Assembly: GCA_023269645.1 (NCBI GenBank)
Contig: JAHFPR010000002.1
Coordinates: 1 to 30,594, forward strand
Direction: 5' to 3'
Source: Alphaproteobacteria bacterium
Lineage (GTDB): Bacteria > Pseudomonadota > Alphaproteobacteria > Rickettsiales > UBA8987
Length of the DNA: 30,594 nucleotides
Position numbers and translations under genes: made by a program. Below are positions 1-8,161 of this stretch, one piece after another. Within the stretch, counting starts at the first letter, position 1. Each line of letters opens with the position of its first letter. The notes under the pieces are model-generated. The model did not search any database. It was given only the letters and a program-made list of their open reading frames with translations, and was not told where the DNA came from.

Positions 1-973
1 CGGTATCATTATCCTGCCCGCCATACAGGCTATCTCCACCTGCGTTGCCGTTGAGATAATCATTGCCGGCATTGCCGCGCATGGTATCATCGCCCTGTCC
101 GCTGCGCAGATCGTTGCCCAGGCTGTTTCCGGTGATCGTATCACTGCCGAGGCCGCCACGCGCATTCTCAATATCCGCGCCGAACGCAATCCAGATGCGC
201 GCCGAGCCGATGAGGCTGTAATCGCCGATGCCCTCGTTCAGGTTGAGCGTCACCGCGTAGGTCGTGGGCGATTGATCCAGCGCATCCGTGCCGCTACCGT
301 CCCAGATGGTTCCGGAAAACTCTGCCCCATCGAAGCGGTAGGTGGTGTTTCCGGCATTGTAATTATGGTTCGCGCCGTAAAGATACTGTATAGCGGCCAT
401 GTCGTAAATCGCCAGGCCTATCGGCTCGCCGCCGACCACCGTCCCCACCCCGAACTGCCCGACAAAGCTGTTCATCACCGTGCCATCGAGCGTGACATCC
501 ACGCCCGAAAGCGTCGTGCCGCCTGCCGAGCTTCCGTCATCCGGATGGTTCAGCCCCAGCGCGTGCCCCGTTTCATGCAGGATCGTCTGGAAGCCTGTAT
601 TATCCGCATCGGGAGCCAGCTCGGACGCGGCGAAGCTATTGCTGTTGATGGTGGTATTCACCGTGCCGCTGAAGATGTTGCTGCTGTTGAGCGTGTAGGT
701 GGTGAGGCCGACCATATCCCCCGCACGATGTATTGTTCCGAACTGGAAGGCGATATTGGAGTTGGGCGTGGTGTTCGGCACGAAGGTGAAGATAATGTTC
801 GCCACGGCGGCGTAATCAGCGATAGCCTGCTGCACCGCGCTTAAGAATGTGGCATTCACCGTTCCGTTCGTCGCCAGTACGGTGTAGGTAAGCGCAACTC
901 CCGTCCCCGGCGCGGCACTCCAGGATACGCCTTCCATAAAGGCCGGGATGATGTTGCCGGGGACAGTGGCCAT
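1..973 (-). CDS. Serralysin-type M10 metalloprotease with RTX repeats (3' end cut by window edge)
   Basis: Extracellular zinc endopeptidase; 324 codons are present and the frame stays open to the window edge, so the C-terminus is missing. The zinc site HETGHALGLNH is at residues 133-143 (HExxHxxGxxH). A Met-turn-like TVMNSF follows near residue 165, and the serralysin hallmark DMAAIQYLYGAN lies near 191-202. From about residue 273 glycine/aspartate nonapeptides of the RTX calcium-binding type begin (GSDTITGNS, GDDTMRGNAGNDYLNGNAGGD). There is no N-terminal signal peptide, which fits the family's usual type I secretion by a C-terminal signal; no type I transporter gene is in the window. The ATG at 973 has a GAGG about 6 nt upstream. 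It starts 30 nt after the parE stop on the same strand, so it may be cotranscribed. Identification as an M10 protease is secure; the substrate is unknown. Confidence 0.9.
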   Translation of the reverse strand, partial: MATVPGNIIPAFMEGVSWSAAPGTGVALTYTVLATNGTVNATFLSAVQQAIADYAAVANIIFTFVPNTTPNSNIAFQFGTIHRAGDMVGLTTYTLNSSNIFSGTVNTTINSNSFAASELAPDADNTGFQTILHETGHALGLNHPDDGSSAGGTTLSGVDVTLDGTVMNSFVGQFGVGTVVGGEPIGLAIYDMAAIQYLYGANHNYNAGNTTYRFDGAEFSGTIWDGSGTDALDQSPTTYAVTLNLNEGIGDYSLIGSARIWIAFGADIENARGGLGSDTITGNSLGNDLRSGQGDDTMRGNAGNDYLNGNAGGDSLYGGQDNDT

Positions 974-1003
974 AATGCCTCGTTGTTCGTGATTGAACTG
1001 CTG

Positions 1004-2998
1004 CTACAAATCCAGTGCCTCCAGCAGTGACTTGCCGCGTTTTCCGCTTTCCTCCTGAATGAAGCGGAAACGCGATTCAGGATTCTTGCCCATCAGGTTT
1101 TCCACCTGGGTTTCCACTTCTTCCTCCGCCCCTTCCGCGATTTCCACTTTAAGCAGTATACGCTTTGTCTTATCCATCGTGGTTTCCTTAAGCTGCGGCG
1201 GGGTCATTTCGCCGAGTCCCTTGAACCGCCCGATTTCGATATTCCCCCGGCCTTTGCCGAGTTCCTTCACCAGCACCTCGCGCTCTTTTTCATCGGCGGC
1301 GTAGTAGCTTTTCGTGCCCTGGGTGATGCGGAACAGCGGCGGCTGCGCGAGATAAAGATGCCCGTTGCGGATAAGCCCCGGCATTTCCTTATAGAAATAG
1401 GTCATCAGCAGGCTGGCGATATGCGCTCCGTCCACATCCGCATCCGTCATGATGATGACTTTTTCATAGCGGAGCTGATCATCCTTATAATCCGCGCCGG
1501 AGCCGCAGCCGAACGCCAGCAGCATATCCTTGATTTCCTGATTGGCGCGGATTTTATCCACCGTCGCGCTCGCCACATTCAGGATTTTCCCGCGCAACGG
1601 CAGGATAGCCTGCGTTTTCCGGTCGCGCGCCTGCTTGGCGGAGCCACCCGCCGAATCGCCCTCCACCAGAAAAATCTCCGTACCCTTGGCCATTTCCTGC
1701 GTACAATCCGCGAGCTTGCCCGGAAGCCGGAGCTTCTGCACCACCGTTTTCCGGCTAACATCCTTATCCGCGCGCCGCCGCAGCCTATCCTCTGCATTCA
1801 TGATGATGAAGTTCAGCAGCGTGTTCGCCACGTCCGGATTGCCGGAAAGCCAGTGGTCGAAATGGTCGCGCACGGCGTTTTCCACCAGCCGCGTCACCCT
1901 GGAACTGGTGAGCTTGTCCTTCGTCTGCCCCTGGAATTCCGGATGGCGATAGAACAGCGAGAGCACCGCACAGCCGCCCGCGAACACATCTTCGCCCGTC
2001 ACCTGCGCCGCTTTTTTATTGCTCACCAGCTCGCCGTAATCGCGCAAGCCCTTATAGAGCACGTTGCGGAAGCCGTTTTCATGCGTACCGCCCTGCGGCG
2101 TGGGAACTGTGTTGCAGAAGCTCTTGAGGAACCCTTCCTGGCCGTTGCCCCAGTCAATCGCCCATTCCAGCCGCCCCAGATCGTCCGGAAGTTTCGCCTC
2201 GCCCACGAACGGATCGGGGATGACGAGTTCCGCGCCCTCCAGCGTGGCCGCCAGATAATCGCGCAGGCCGTTGGGGAAATGGATGACCTCCTGCTGAGGG
2301 ACATTATCCACCCCCTCCAGCAATGCCGGATCGCACGACCAGCGGATTTCCACGCCCTTATAGAGATACGCCTTGGATTTGGCGAAACTGTACAGCCGCG
2401 ACGGGCGCATCCGCACTTTCGTGCCAAAAATCTCCGGATCGGCATGGAAGATCACCGTCGTGCCCCGGCGATTCTGCACCGCACCTTCCTTCACCAGCTT
2501 CGTGACGGGCGCGCCGCGCGAATATTCCTGCGTCCACAGAATCTTATCCCGCGCCACTTCCACGCGGAGCTTATCGGAAAGCGCGTTCACCACGGAAAGC
2601 CCCACGCCATGCAGCCCGCCGGAAGTTTCGTAGGCCTTGCCGCCGAATTTCGCCCCGGAATGGAGCATGGTCATGATAACTTCCAGCGCGGATTTCTTGG
2701 GAAATTTCGGATGCGGGTCCACCGGAATGCCGCGCCCGTTATCGCGGATGGTCACCACGCCGTCCGCCGCAAGCTCGATCTCGATGCGGCTGGCATACCC
2801 CGCCACCGCCTCATCCATCGCATTGTCGAACACTTCCGCCACCAGATGATGCATCGCGGTTTCGTCCGTGCCGCCGATATACATTCCAGGGCGGCGGCGC
2901 ACCGGCTCCAGCCCTTCCAGCACCTCGATATGCTCGGCGGAATAGCTATCTCCTGCCTTGCCGGAACTGGCGGCTGTACTGAATAAATCCTCGGCCAT
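1004..2998 (-). CDS. parE: DNA topoisomerase IV subunit B (ParE)
   Basis: ATPase subunit of topoisomerase IV, which with ParC decatenates daughter chromosomes. The 664 residues show a GHKL ATPase domain (EVFDNAMDE near 55-63, DNGRGIPV near 86-93, GGLHGVGLSVVNALS near 117-131) and the QTK loop (QTKDKLTSS). The Toprim domain follows, with EGDSAGGSAKQARDR near 440, PLRGKILNV, and the metal-binding DADVDGAHI near 518. Length is closer to ParE (about 630-690) than to most GyrB (about 800), and the large insert typical of proteobacterial GyrB is absent; this is the main ground for parE over gyrB. The ATG lies 14 nt from a GGAGG (3013-3017 on the plus strand), a long spacing, but no better in-frame start is visible. 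It is divergent from the DsbD-like gene. Confidence 0.92.
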   Translation of the reverse strand: MAEDLFSTAASSGKAGDSYSAEHIEVLEGLEPVRRRPGMYIGGTDETAMHHLVAEVFDNAMDEAVAGYASRIEIELAADGVVTIRDNGRGIPVDPHPKFPKKSALEVIMTMLHSGAKFGGKAYETSGGLHGVGLSVVNALSDKLRVEVARDKILWTQEYSRGAPVTKLVKEGAVQNRRGTTVIFHADPEIFGTKVRMRPSRLYSFAKSKAYLYKGVEIRWSCDPALLEGVDNVPQQEVIHFPNGLRDYLAATLEGAELVIPDPFVGEAKLPDDLGRLEWAIDWGNGQEGFLKSFCNTVPTPQGGTHENGFRNVLYKGLRDYGELVSNKKAAQVTGEDVFAGGCAVLSLFYRHPEFQGQTKDKLTSSRVTRLVENAVRDHFDHWLSGNPDVANTLLNFIIMNAEDRLRRRADKDVSRKTVVQKLRLPGKLADCTQEMAKGTEIFLVEGDSAGGSAKQARDRKTQAILPLRGKILNVASATVDKIRANQEIKDMLLAFGCGSGADYKDDQLRYEKVIIMTDADVDGAHIASLLMTYFYKEMPGLIRNGHLYLAQPPLFRITQGTKSYYAADEKEREVLVKELGKGRGNIEIGRFKGLGEMTPPQLKETTMDKTKRILLKVEIAEGAEEEVETQVENLMGKNPESRFRFIQEESGKRGKSLLEALDL

Positions 2999-3027
2999 AT
3001 GTCTGTGCGTTTCCTCCGTAGCCCCTT

Positions 3028-3058
3028 TTTATACACGGTTTCGCGCCGGGGTCAGCAA
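3028..3058 (-). promoter_or_regulatory. Candidate parE promoter
   Basis: On the minus strand TTGCTG (plus 3053-3058) is followed after 19 nt by TATAAA (plus 3028-3033), about 30 nt before the parE start. The -10 is good but the spacing is two longer than ideal, so this is a tentative sigma70-type call. Confidence 0.35.
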
Positions 3059-3161
3059 TTTTTTGCGGTGAGAGAGGATTAAGAGAATTGTCATTCTGAG
3101 TCCCGGCCTGTGCCGGGGTAAATTCCGGAGGGAATCCATGCTTGTCACCCCGTACTTTAAG

Positions 3162-3235
3162 TGTGTCACCCCGCACGTGTTGCGGGGTTATGGCCAATGA
3201 GGAGTATAACCCCGCAACAAGTGCGGGGTGACACA
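3162..3235. repeat. Nested inverted repeat in the parE/dsbD divergent gap
   Basis: Two 29-bp arms (3162-3190 and 3207-3235) are reverse complements with a single mismatch, separated by 16 nt. Each arm also contains its own hairpin, CCCCGCA/TGCGGGG around a 5-nt loop. Smaller hairpins precede it: CCCGGC/GCCGGG at 3102-3117 and ATTCC/GGAAT at 3122-3135. A partial third copy, TGTCACCCCG, starts near 3144. The form resembles the dispersed intergenic palindromes common in alphaproteobacterial genomes. Because it sits just upstream of the plus-strand gene it could influence that gene's leader or act as a bidirectional attenuator. Confidence 0.75.
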
Positions 3236-3282
3236 CCTATAACGGCAACCCCCCTTGCGCTTTGGGCGGCGAGGGCATAAGA

Positions 3283-5424
3283 TTGCTGCCGATGCGCACG
3301 TTATTAATCCTCATTCTGGTGTTAATCGGCTGGGCGGCGATGCCCTGCCCTGCCGCGTTCGCCTCCGCCACGCCGTGGAAAAAATCGGACGAGGTATCCT
3401 CACGCCTGATCGTGGGCAACGCGGATGAAAAGGGCATCCGCAAGGCGGGCTATGAGCTGCACATCACCGGGCACTGGCACACCTACTGGAAATTCCCCGG
3501 CGATTCAGGCCGCCCGCCGGAAATTGACTGGCGTCGCTCGGAAAACGTCAAATCCGTGGAGCTGGTTTACCCCGCGCCGGAGCGTATCTCCAAAAAGTTC
3601 GAGGGGTTCGACCCGGTGGAAACCTTCGGCTACGGCGGCGAATTGGTCTATCCACTGCTGATTACGCCGCTTGATCCCTCCCAAACCATCCGCCTTGATC
3701 TCACGGTGAATTACGCCGTCTGCGACGAAACCTGCATCTTCGAGAGCGACAAGGTTACGGAAACCATTTCCAGCGTCCATAAGGATGACGAAACCACCGC
3801 GCATATTGATGCATTCCTCGCCCGCGCCCCGAAGGCTGATAGCAAGGATGTATCCATCGGCGAGATGAAGCTGCTTCCGGAACAAATGCTGGAAGTGAAG
3901 GTGACCAGCGCAGAGCCGTTCGAGAAGCCCGATCTGTTCGTGAATGTCACGCCGGATTTCCGTTTTCTGGCTCCCGAAGCCGTTTATTCCGACGACCGCA
4001 AGCAGGCCACGCTGAAAATCCGTTACAAGGAACTGCTGGCGGATAAGCACGTCGCGGGGATGGAGGCCACGCTCACGCTGGTGGATAGGAATCGTGGCGC
4101 GGAAATCGTCGCCAAACTGCCCGCAGCGGAGGGTATCGTAGCGACAGCCCCGGCGCAGCCATTACAACCCGCCATTTCCATCCCCCCCACTTCTACCGGA
4201 ACACAAAGCCTGCTGTTCATCCTGATCACCGCGTTCCTGGGCGGGTTGATCCTCAACATCATGCCGTGTGTGCTGCCGGTGCTCGCGCTGAAGCTGGTGG
4301 GGGTCGCGCGCCACGGCGGGGGAAGCAAGCTGCACGTCCGCGCGAGTTTCCTCGCTTCGGTGCTGGGGATTCTCGTTTCCTTCGCGGTGCTGTCCGCCAT
4401 CATGATCGCGCTGAAATCCGCAGGAAACGCCGTGGGATGGGGGCTGCATTTCCAGCAGCCGGTGTTCCTGATCGCGCTGATCATCGCCATCAATCTGTTC
4501 GCGGCGAACCAGTGGAGCCTGTTTGAAATCAACCTCCCCTCCTGGCTTGGCGGGCGGGTGTCGAATGCCCTCCCCGGCGCAGACGACCACACGCTCACCG
4601 GGCATTTCATGATGGGCGCGTTTGCCGCCATCCTCGCCACGCCCTGCTCCGCGCCGTATCTCGGCACGGCGGTGGGCTTCGCGCTTTCCCAGGGTACGCC
4701 GGAAATCCTGATGATTTTCGGCATGATGGGACTGGGGCTGGCCTTCCCTTACCTCGCCTGCGCACTGATGCCGAGCCTGATCACCGTCCTCCCCAAGCCC
4801 GGTGCGTGGATGCTGCGCGTGAAGCATTTTATGGGCTACCTGCTCATCGCGGCTTCCGTGTGGCTGATCTGGGTGCTTTCGAGCCAGCTTGGGCTATATT
4901 CCGCGCTGGCCGTGGCGATGTTTTCCGCATCCAGCGTGGGGCTGCTGTGGCTGCATAAACGCCAGCCGATAGATAAAACCGCGCTTTCCGCCGCTATTCT
5001 GGTGGGGCTGGCCATTACCTTCGCGCTGCCGCTGGCACTTTCCGGCTTCGGCAGGGAGGAAAAACAGATGCAGAACGGTATCTGGCAGCCTTTCGATGAG
5101 GCAAAAATCGCCGGGCTGGTGGCGAAAGGCGATACGGTGTTCGTGGATGTGACGGCGGATTGGTGTCTTACCTGCAAATTCAACAAGCTGCACGTGCTGG
5201 ATACTCCGGAAGTGCAGGATATGCTTACGAAAAAGAATACCGTAGCCATGCTGGCGGATTACACCTCGCCCGCGCCGGAAATCCGGAAATTCCTGGAGAA
5301 ACATGGCCGCTACGCCATCCCGTTCAACATTGTATACGGCCCCGCCGCGCCGGAAGGCATCCCGCTCCCCGAACTGCTGACAAAGGAGAGTGTGCTGGAG
5401 GCACTAAAGAAAGCGGGGAAATGA
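3283..5424 (+). CDS. DsbD/ScsB-family protein-disulfide reductase
   Basis: Inner-membrane electron relay that passes thioredoxin reducing power to periplasmic thiol proteins. An N-terminal signal/anchor segment is followed by a periplasmic domain holding the pair CDETC near residue 147. A CcdA-like multi-span core carries MPCVLPV (near 327) and ATPCSAPY (near 451), the two membrane cysteines expected of this family. A C-terminal thioredoxin domain has WCLTC near 627. At over 700 residues it is longer than E. coli DsbD (565), closer to ScsB-like proteins with a large N-terminal domain. The TTG at 3283 is chosen because GAGGG (3271-3275) lies 7 nt upstream; the nearby ATG at 3292 leaves that site 16 nt away, and the TTG at 3262 has no ribosome site. 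ScsB-like versus DsbD-like partner choice is not resolvable. Confidence 0.88.
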   Translation: MLPMRTLLILILVLIGWAAMPCPAAFASATPWKKSDEVSSRLIVGNADEKGIRKAGYELHITGHWHTYWKFPGDSGRPPEIDWRRSENVKSVELVYPAPERISKKFEGFDPVETFGYGGELVYPLLITPLDPSQTIRLDLTVNYAVCDETCIFESDKVTETISSVHKDDETTAHIDAFLARAPKADSKDVSIGEMKLLPEQMLEVKVTSAEPFEKPDLFVNVTPDFRFLAPEAVYSDDRKQATLKIRYKELLADKHVAGMEATLTLVDRNRGAEIVAKLPAAEGIVATAPAQPLQPAISIPPTSTGTQSLLFILITAFLGGLILNIMPCVLPVLALKLVGVARHGGGSKLHVRASFLASVLGILVSFAVLSAIMIALKSAGNAVGWGLHFQQPVFLIALIIAINLFAANQWSLFEINLPSWLGGRVSNALPGADDHTLTGHFMMGAFAAILATPCSAPYLGTAVGFALSQGTPEILMIFGMMGLGLAFPYLACALMPSLITVLPKPGAWMLRVKHFMGYLLIAASVWLIWVLSSQLGLYSALAVAMFSASSVGLLWLHKRQPIDKTALSAAILVGLAITFALPLALSGFGREEKQMQNGIWQPFDEAKIAGLVAKGDTVFVDVTADWCLTCKFNKLHVLDTPEVQDMLTKKNTVAMLADYTSPAPEIRKFLEKHGRYAIPFNIVYGPAAPEGIPLPELLTKESVLEALKKAGK

Positions 5425-5510
5425 CCACCCCCCCGTGTGCGGGAGAGGAGGAAACAGAACGGAATAGCCCTGGCCTGATTGCCATATCACTTCCGCACGA
5501 ATATTTCTTA

Positions 5511-5519
5511 TGCTAGAAT
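5511..5519 (+). promoter_or_regulatory. Extended -10 promoter, leaderless start of first pilin gene
   Basis: TGC followed by TAGAAT (5514-5519) forms an extended -10 element. Only 6 nt separate it from the ATG at 5526, so the expected transcription start coincides with the A of the start codon. No Shine-Dalgarno sequence is visible. The same arrangement occurs at the second pilin gene. Confidence 0.6.
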
Positions 5520-5525
5520 ATTCTT

Positions 5526-6428
5526 ATGATACCACGCCACATATCCTCCTCTCCTCCCCGCTCCTTTAACAGAAGCGGCTTCACCCTGATCGAGCTTTCC
5601 CTTGTCCTGGTCATCATAAGCATGATCACAGGTGCTATTATCGGCGGGCAGGCCTTGATCCAGCAGGCGCGCATTCAACACCTCATCAGCGATGTAAACA
5701 GCTACAAGACAGCAATAAATGTTTTCCAGACACAATATGCCGCCTACCCTGGGGATTTCTCCAACGCATATGCCTATTTTGCAAAAGCGAATAACGATAA
5801 TATATGCGGCCCAAGTGTCGGAGATATACGCTGGAGTTGTAACGGCAACGGCGACGGCATTCTAGGCTATGACCCCACAGGCGAGCAGGAGAGTATCGCA
5901 GAAGGCACACGCGCATGGATTCACCTGGATTTAGCCGACATTCTGCATAAGGTCACCTATCAGCCAGGTGGCTTCTATGGATGCGTCAACACAGTAAAAG
6001 GAAAGTGTGGTGGCAGTTCCCCTCCCAACGTGCCACTGTCTGCTCTCAACAACCTGACAGGCTTTATCATCAGCAACCCCAGGAATTTTACAGGCACTTA
6101 CTATGGCCGTACCGGCGCATGGCTTACCTTGACGATGCCCGGCGATCCTGATGTTTCCGGCACATGGGGGGGCACAAATATACAAGCCTACCTGTTTAAC
6201 CGTTCCATTACCCCGACCATTGCGCAGTATATTGATAAAAAATTTGATGATGGCTTGCCTACCACAGGCGATGTTCTGGCGACATCTCCGTGGGATAATT
6301 CGACATTATGCACCACCGCTGGCGTAGAAGGCGCGGCGATAGGCACGACCATGCCCTCACGCACCTTTCTTTATAATGTTTCAAACACAACGAATCAGTG
6401 CACCCTGTTGTTCTATATCGGCGGGTAA
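5526..6428 (+). CDS. Type IV pilin-like / pseudopilin protein, paralog A
   Basis: Prepilin with an 18-residue basic leader ending in G18, followed by FTLIELSLVLVIISM, the class III N-methylation/cleavage motif with E5 of the mature chain. It should be processed by prepilin peptidase (not in the window) and assembled by a type IV pilus or type II secretion machine such as the one at the right end of the window. After the helix comes YAAYPGDFSNAYAYF, then a 200-residue globular region with several cysteines (near the CGGSSP stretch and close to the C-terminus) that could form disulfides. At 300 residues it is larger than major pilins of about 150. Paralog B follows after 109 nt and shares the N-terminal module and a late DKKxDDGxPxxGxxLA segment. 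Which of the two is the major subunit cannot be told. Confidence 0.88.
   Translation: MIPRHISSSPPRSFNRSGFTLIELSLVLVIISMITGAIIGGQALIQQARIQHLISDVNSYKTAINVFQTQYAAYPGDFSNAYAYFAKANNDNICGPSVGDIRWSCNGNGDGILGYDPTGEQESIAEGTRAWIHLDLADILHKVTYQPGGFYGCVNTVKGKCGGSSPPNVPLSALNNLTGFIISNPRNFTGTYYGRTGAWLTLTMPGDPDVSGTWGGTNIQAYLFNRSITPTIAQYIDKKFDDGLPTTGDVLATSPWDNSTLCTTAGVEGAAIGTTMPSRTFLYNVSNTTNQCTLLFYIGG
5540..5671 (+). repeat. 132-bp pilin 5' module, copy 1
   Basis: This segment matches 6552-6683 at 131 of 132 positions; the only difference is the g/a at the position equivalent to 6660. It covers the prepilin leader, the cleavage site and the conserved helix. Similarity falls abruptly on its 3' side. Confidence 0.92.
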
Positions 6429-6522
6429 AAAATGGAAAATTGCAACTGAGAAAATTATCCTAATACCCTGCATAAAACCAGAAAAATGACGATGCCTTGC
6501 TATTTCCTTACCTACTTTTCCA

Positions 6523-6531
6523 TGCTATAAT
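6523..6531 (+). promoter_or_regulatory. Extended -10 promoter, leaderless start of second pilin gene
   Basis: TGC plus a consensus TATAAT (6526-6531) gives a perfect extended -10, with 6 nt to the ATG at 6538. No Shine-Dalgarno is present, so a leaderless mRNA is the straightforward reading. A separate promoter here also implies that the two pilin genes can be expressed independently. Confidence 0.65.
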
Positions 6532-6537
6532 CCTTTC

Positions 6538-7335
6538 ATGAAAACGCGCCGCATATCCTCCTCTCCTCCCCGCTCCTTTAACAGAAGCGGCTTCACCCTG
6601 ATCGAGCTTTCCCTTGTCCTGGTCATCATAAGCATGATCACAGGTGCTATTATCGGCGGACAGGCCTTGATCCAGCAGGCGCGGCTGCAAAAGCTCATCG
6701 CCCAGATAAAAAGCTATGAAACAGCCTTCAATGTCTTCTTCGATAAATACAACGCCTACCCCGGCGATATGCCCAACGCCACCGCCTATTGGCCGGGGCA
6801 GACCCAGAACGGCAACGGCAATGGCCTGATTGAGGATGGGAGTGTTGGTGGTGAAGACGTCGCGGCTTTTGAGCATCTGTATCTCGCGGGAATTACCCCT
6901 TTCAAACCCAAGACACCGCCATATACTACGGAAACAATCGGCGGCAACCTTCCTCGCGGACCGCTGGACGCACAGGGATACCGGTTCGAGAGCCTGCCTT
7001 GTAGCCCAAGCTGCCCCATGAGCGACCTCTATGGCAGAACAGGCGTGAGCCTTATTGTAGGATCGCTGCAGGTGGATGACTCGGATCTTTTTGGGCCTGC
7101 ACTTACCAGCGCAGATGCCGCGATAGTGGATAAAAAAATCGATGACGGCGCACCGAATCGCGGAAAGCTCCTGGCCGAGGAAGATTATGCCAGCGTCGCG
7201 GGCGGCGTGGACTGGGGCGATTGCGTTCTGGGAAGAACAGGCCAGAATACCCCTGCCACGCTGTTGACCCAAGCCTATAAATATAACACATTGAACACGA
7301 AGATCAGTTGTACGCTTCGCTATTTCGTGCGGTAA
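6538..7335 (+). CDS. Type IV pilin-like / pseudopilin protein, paralog B
   Basis: Prepilin with leader ending at G18 and mature start FTLIELSLVLVII, the same class III signal as paralog A. YPGDMPNATAYW follows the helix, a motif also seen in shortened form in A, then an acidic globular region of about 190 residues. Cysteine-containing stretches occur near CSPSCP and towards the end (GDCVLG, SCTLRY). At 265 residues it is slightly shorter than A. The leader and helix are almost identical to A at the DNA level whereas the globular parts are only remotely similar, so the two could be alternative subunits or a major/minor pair. The NDUFS4-like gene converges on it with 13 nt between. Confidence 0.88.
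   Translation: MKTRRISSSPPRSFNRSGFTLIELSLVLVIISMITGAIIGGQALIQQARLQKLIAQIKSYETAFNVFFDKYNAYPGDMPNATAYWPGQTQNGNGNGLIEDGSVGGEDVAAFEHLYLAGITPFKPKTPPYTTETIGGNLPRGPLDAQGYRFESLPCSPSCPMSDLYGRTGVSLIVGSLQVDDSDLFGPALTSADAAIVDKKIDDGAPNRGKLLAEEDYASVAGGVDWGDCVLGRTGQNTPATLLTQAYKYNTLNTKISCTLRYFVR
6552..6683 (+). repeat. 132-bp pilin 5' module, copy 2
   Basis: Second copy of the near-identical 5' segment of the pilin pair (131 of 132 positions shared with 5540-5671). Confidence 0.92.
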
Positions 7336-7348
7336 AGAACGCCGGGTT

Positions 7349-7633
7349 TCAGCTTGCCTTAAAATTATCGGCGTAGGATTTGAGGATGATTTTCGGCTGC
7401 TTCGGTTCGGAGATTTTATAGGGGATTCCCTCGCGTTTCGCATAAGCAACCGCATCTTCCTTCGTGGCGAATTTCAGGCGGATTTCCTGCTTCATGTCCC
7501 GCGAGCCGACCCAGCCCATCACGGAATCATTGAAGCGCGGCTGCTCCTGCTCGAACTCCAGCACCCACTGCTTCGTTTTTTCTTTTCCGGATTGCATTGC
7601 ATTTCTGGTGGGGCGGTAAATTTTTGCGCTCAT
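7349..7633 (-). CDS. NDUFS4-like complex I accessory subunit
   Basis: Small protein (94 residues) of the ETC complex I subunit conserved region family, the bacterial counterpart of the mitochondrial 18-kDa subunit NDUFS4, which binds the peripheral arm of NADH:ubiquinone oxidoreductase. Recognisable blocks are IYRPTRNAMQSGK near the N-terminus, KQWVLEFE, MGWVGSRD, IRLKFATKEDAVAYAKREGI and the C-terminal SYADNF. The family is largely restricted to Alphaproteobacteria and mitochondria, which makes it useful for placing the organism. A GGAG lies 12 nt before the ATG, a little far. It stands alone, divergent from clpS and without nuo genes nearby, as is usual for this subunit. Confidence 0.9.
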   Translation of the reverse strand: MSAKIYRPTRNAMQSGKEKTKQWVLEFEQEQPRFNDSVMGWVGSRDMKQEIRLKFATKEDAVAYAKREGIPYKISEPKQPKIILKSYADNFKAS

Positions 7634-7804
7634 AATATTATTATTCTCCAGTGGCTTAATACCGTATTCCCTGCATTTTCATTACACCCCATACCTTAAC
7701 AAAAATTAAGTTCCGGAGCAAAATAATTTGCAGAATCGTGTTTTTGTTAACGCTTTTTTCAGCATTCCTCCCGTATACTGCAAGCAGGAAAGGAGGGTAC
7801 TACC

Positions 7805-8161
7805 GTGGAACATTCTGATAAAGCATTTTCGTCCCTGCCGCAAGGGATGCGTCACCATCTGCATCAGCCCCATGCGCATCTGATGGAAGAGACCGCGCAG
7901 CAGCGCAAATGGCCTGCCATGTATGAGGTCGTGCTGCTGAATGACGATGCCACGCCCATCGAGTTCGTGGTATTGCTGCTGGAAACCATCTTTCATAAAA
8001 ACGAGCAGGAGGCGGTGGACATCACCCTCCAAACCCACACGGAAGGGCATGGAAGCTGCGGCCTCTATACCCGCGATGTGGCGGAAACCAAGATGATCGG
8101 CGTGATTGACATGGCGCGCGTGAATCATTTTCCGCTGAAATGCATCATGCATAGAAACTAG
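7805..8161 (+). CDS. clpS: ATP-dependent Clp protease adaptor ClpS
   Basis: N-degron adaptor: binds proteins with bulky hydrophobic N-terminal residues and hands them to ClpA-ClpP. The core reads YEVVLLNDDATPIEFVVLLLETIF, with the NDD and TP residues of the binding pocket, followed by THTEGHGSCGLYTRDVAETK and the C-terminal PLKC(I)M block. The N-terminal 35 residues are a flexible, histidine-rich extension of the kind that enters the ClpA pore. The start is GTG at 7805, fixed by AGGAGGG ending 7 nt before it; a TATACT at 7774-7779 may be its -10. clpA follows after a 74-nt repeat-filled gap, so the adaptor and its unfoldase form one unit. Confidence 0.95.
   Translation: MEHSDKAFSSLPQGMRHHLHQPHAHLMEETAQQRKWPAMYEVVLLNDDATPIEFVVLLLETIFHKNEQEAVDITLQTHTEGHGSCGLYTRDVAETKMIGVIDMARVNHFPLKCIMHRN

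Noticed and set aside
480..698. Plus-strand open frames in the first kilobase
   Set aside because: The minus strand encodes an unmistakable zinc protease there; the plus frames are its shadows.
1358..2986. Long open frame on the plus strand opposite parE (542 codons)
   Set aside because: It is antisense to a clearly conserved gene, His/Arg-rich with no family features; GC-rich codon positions of parE keep the opposite frame open.
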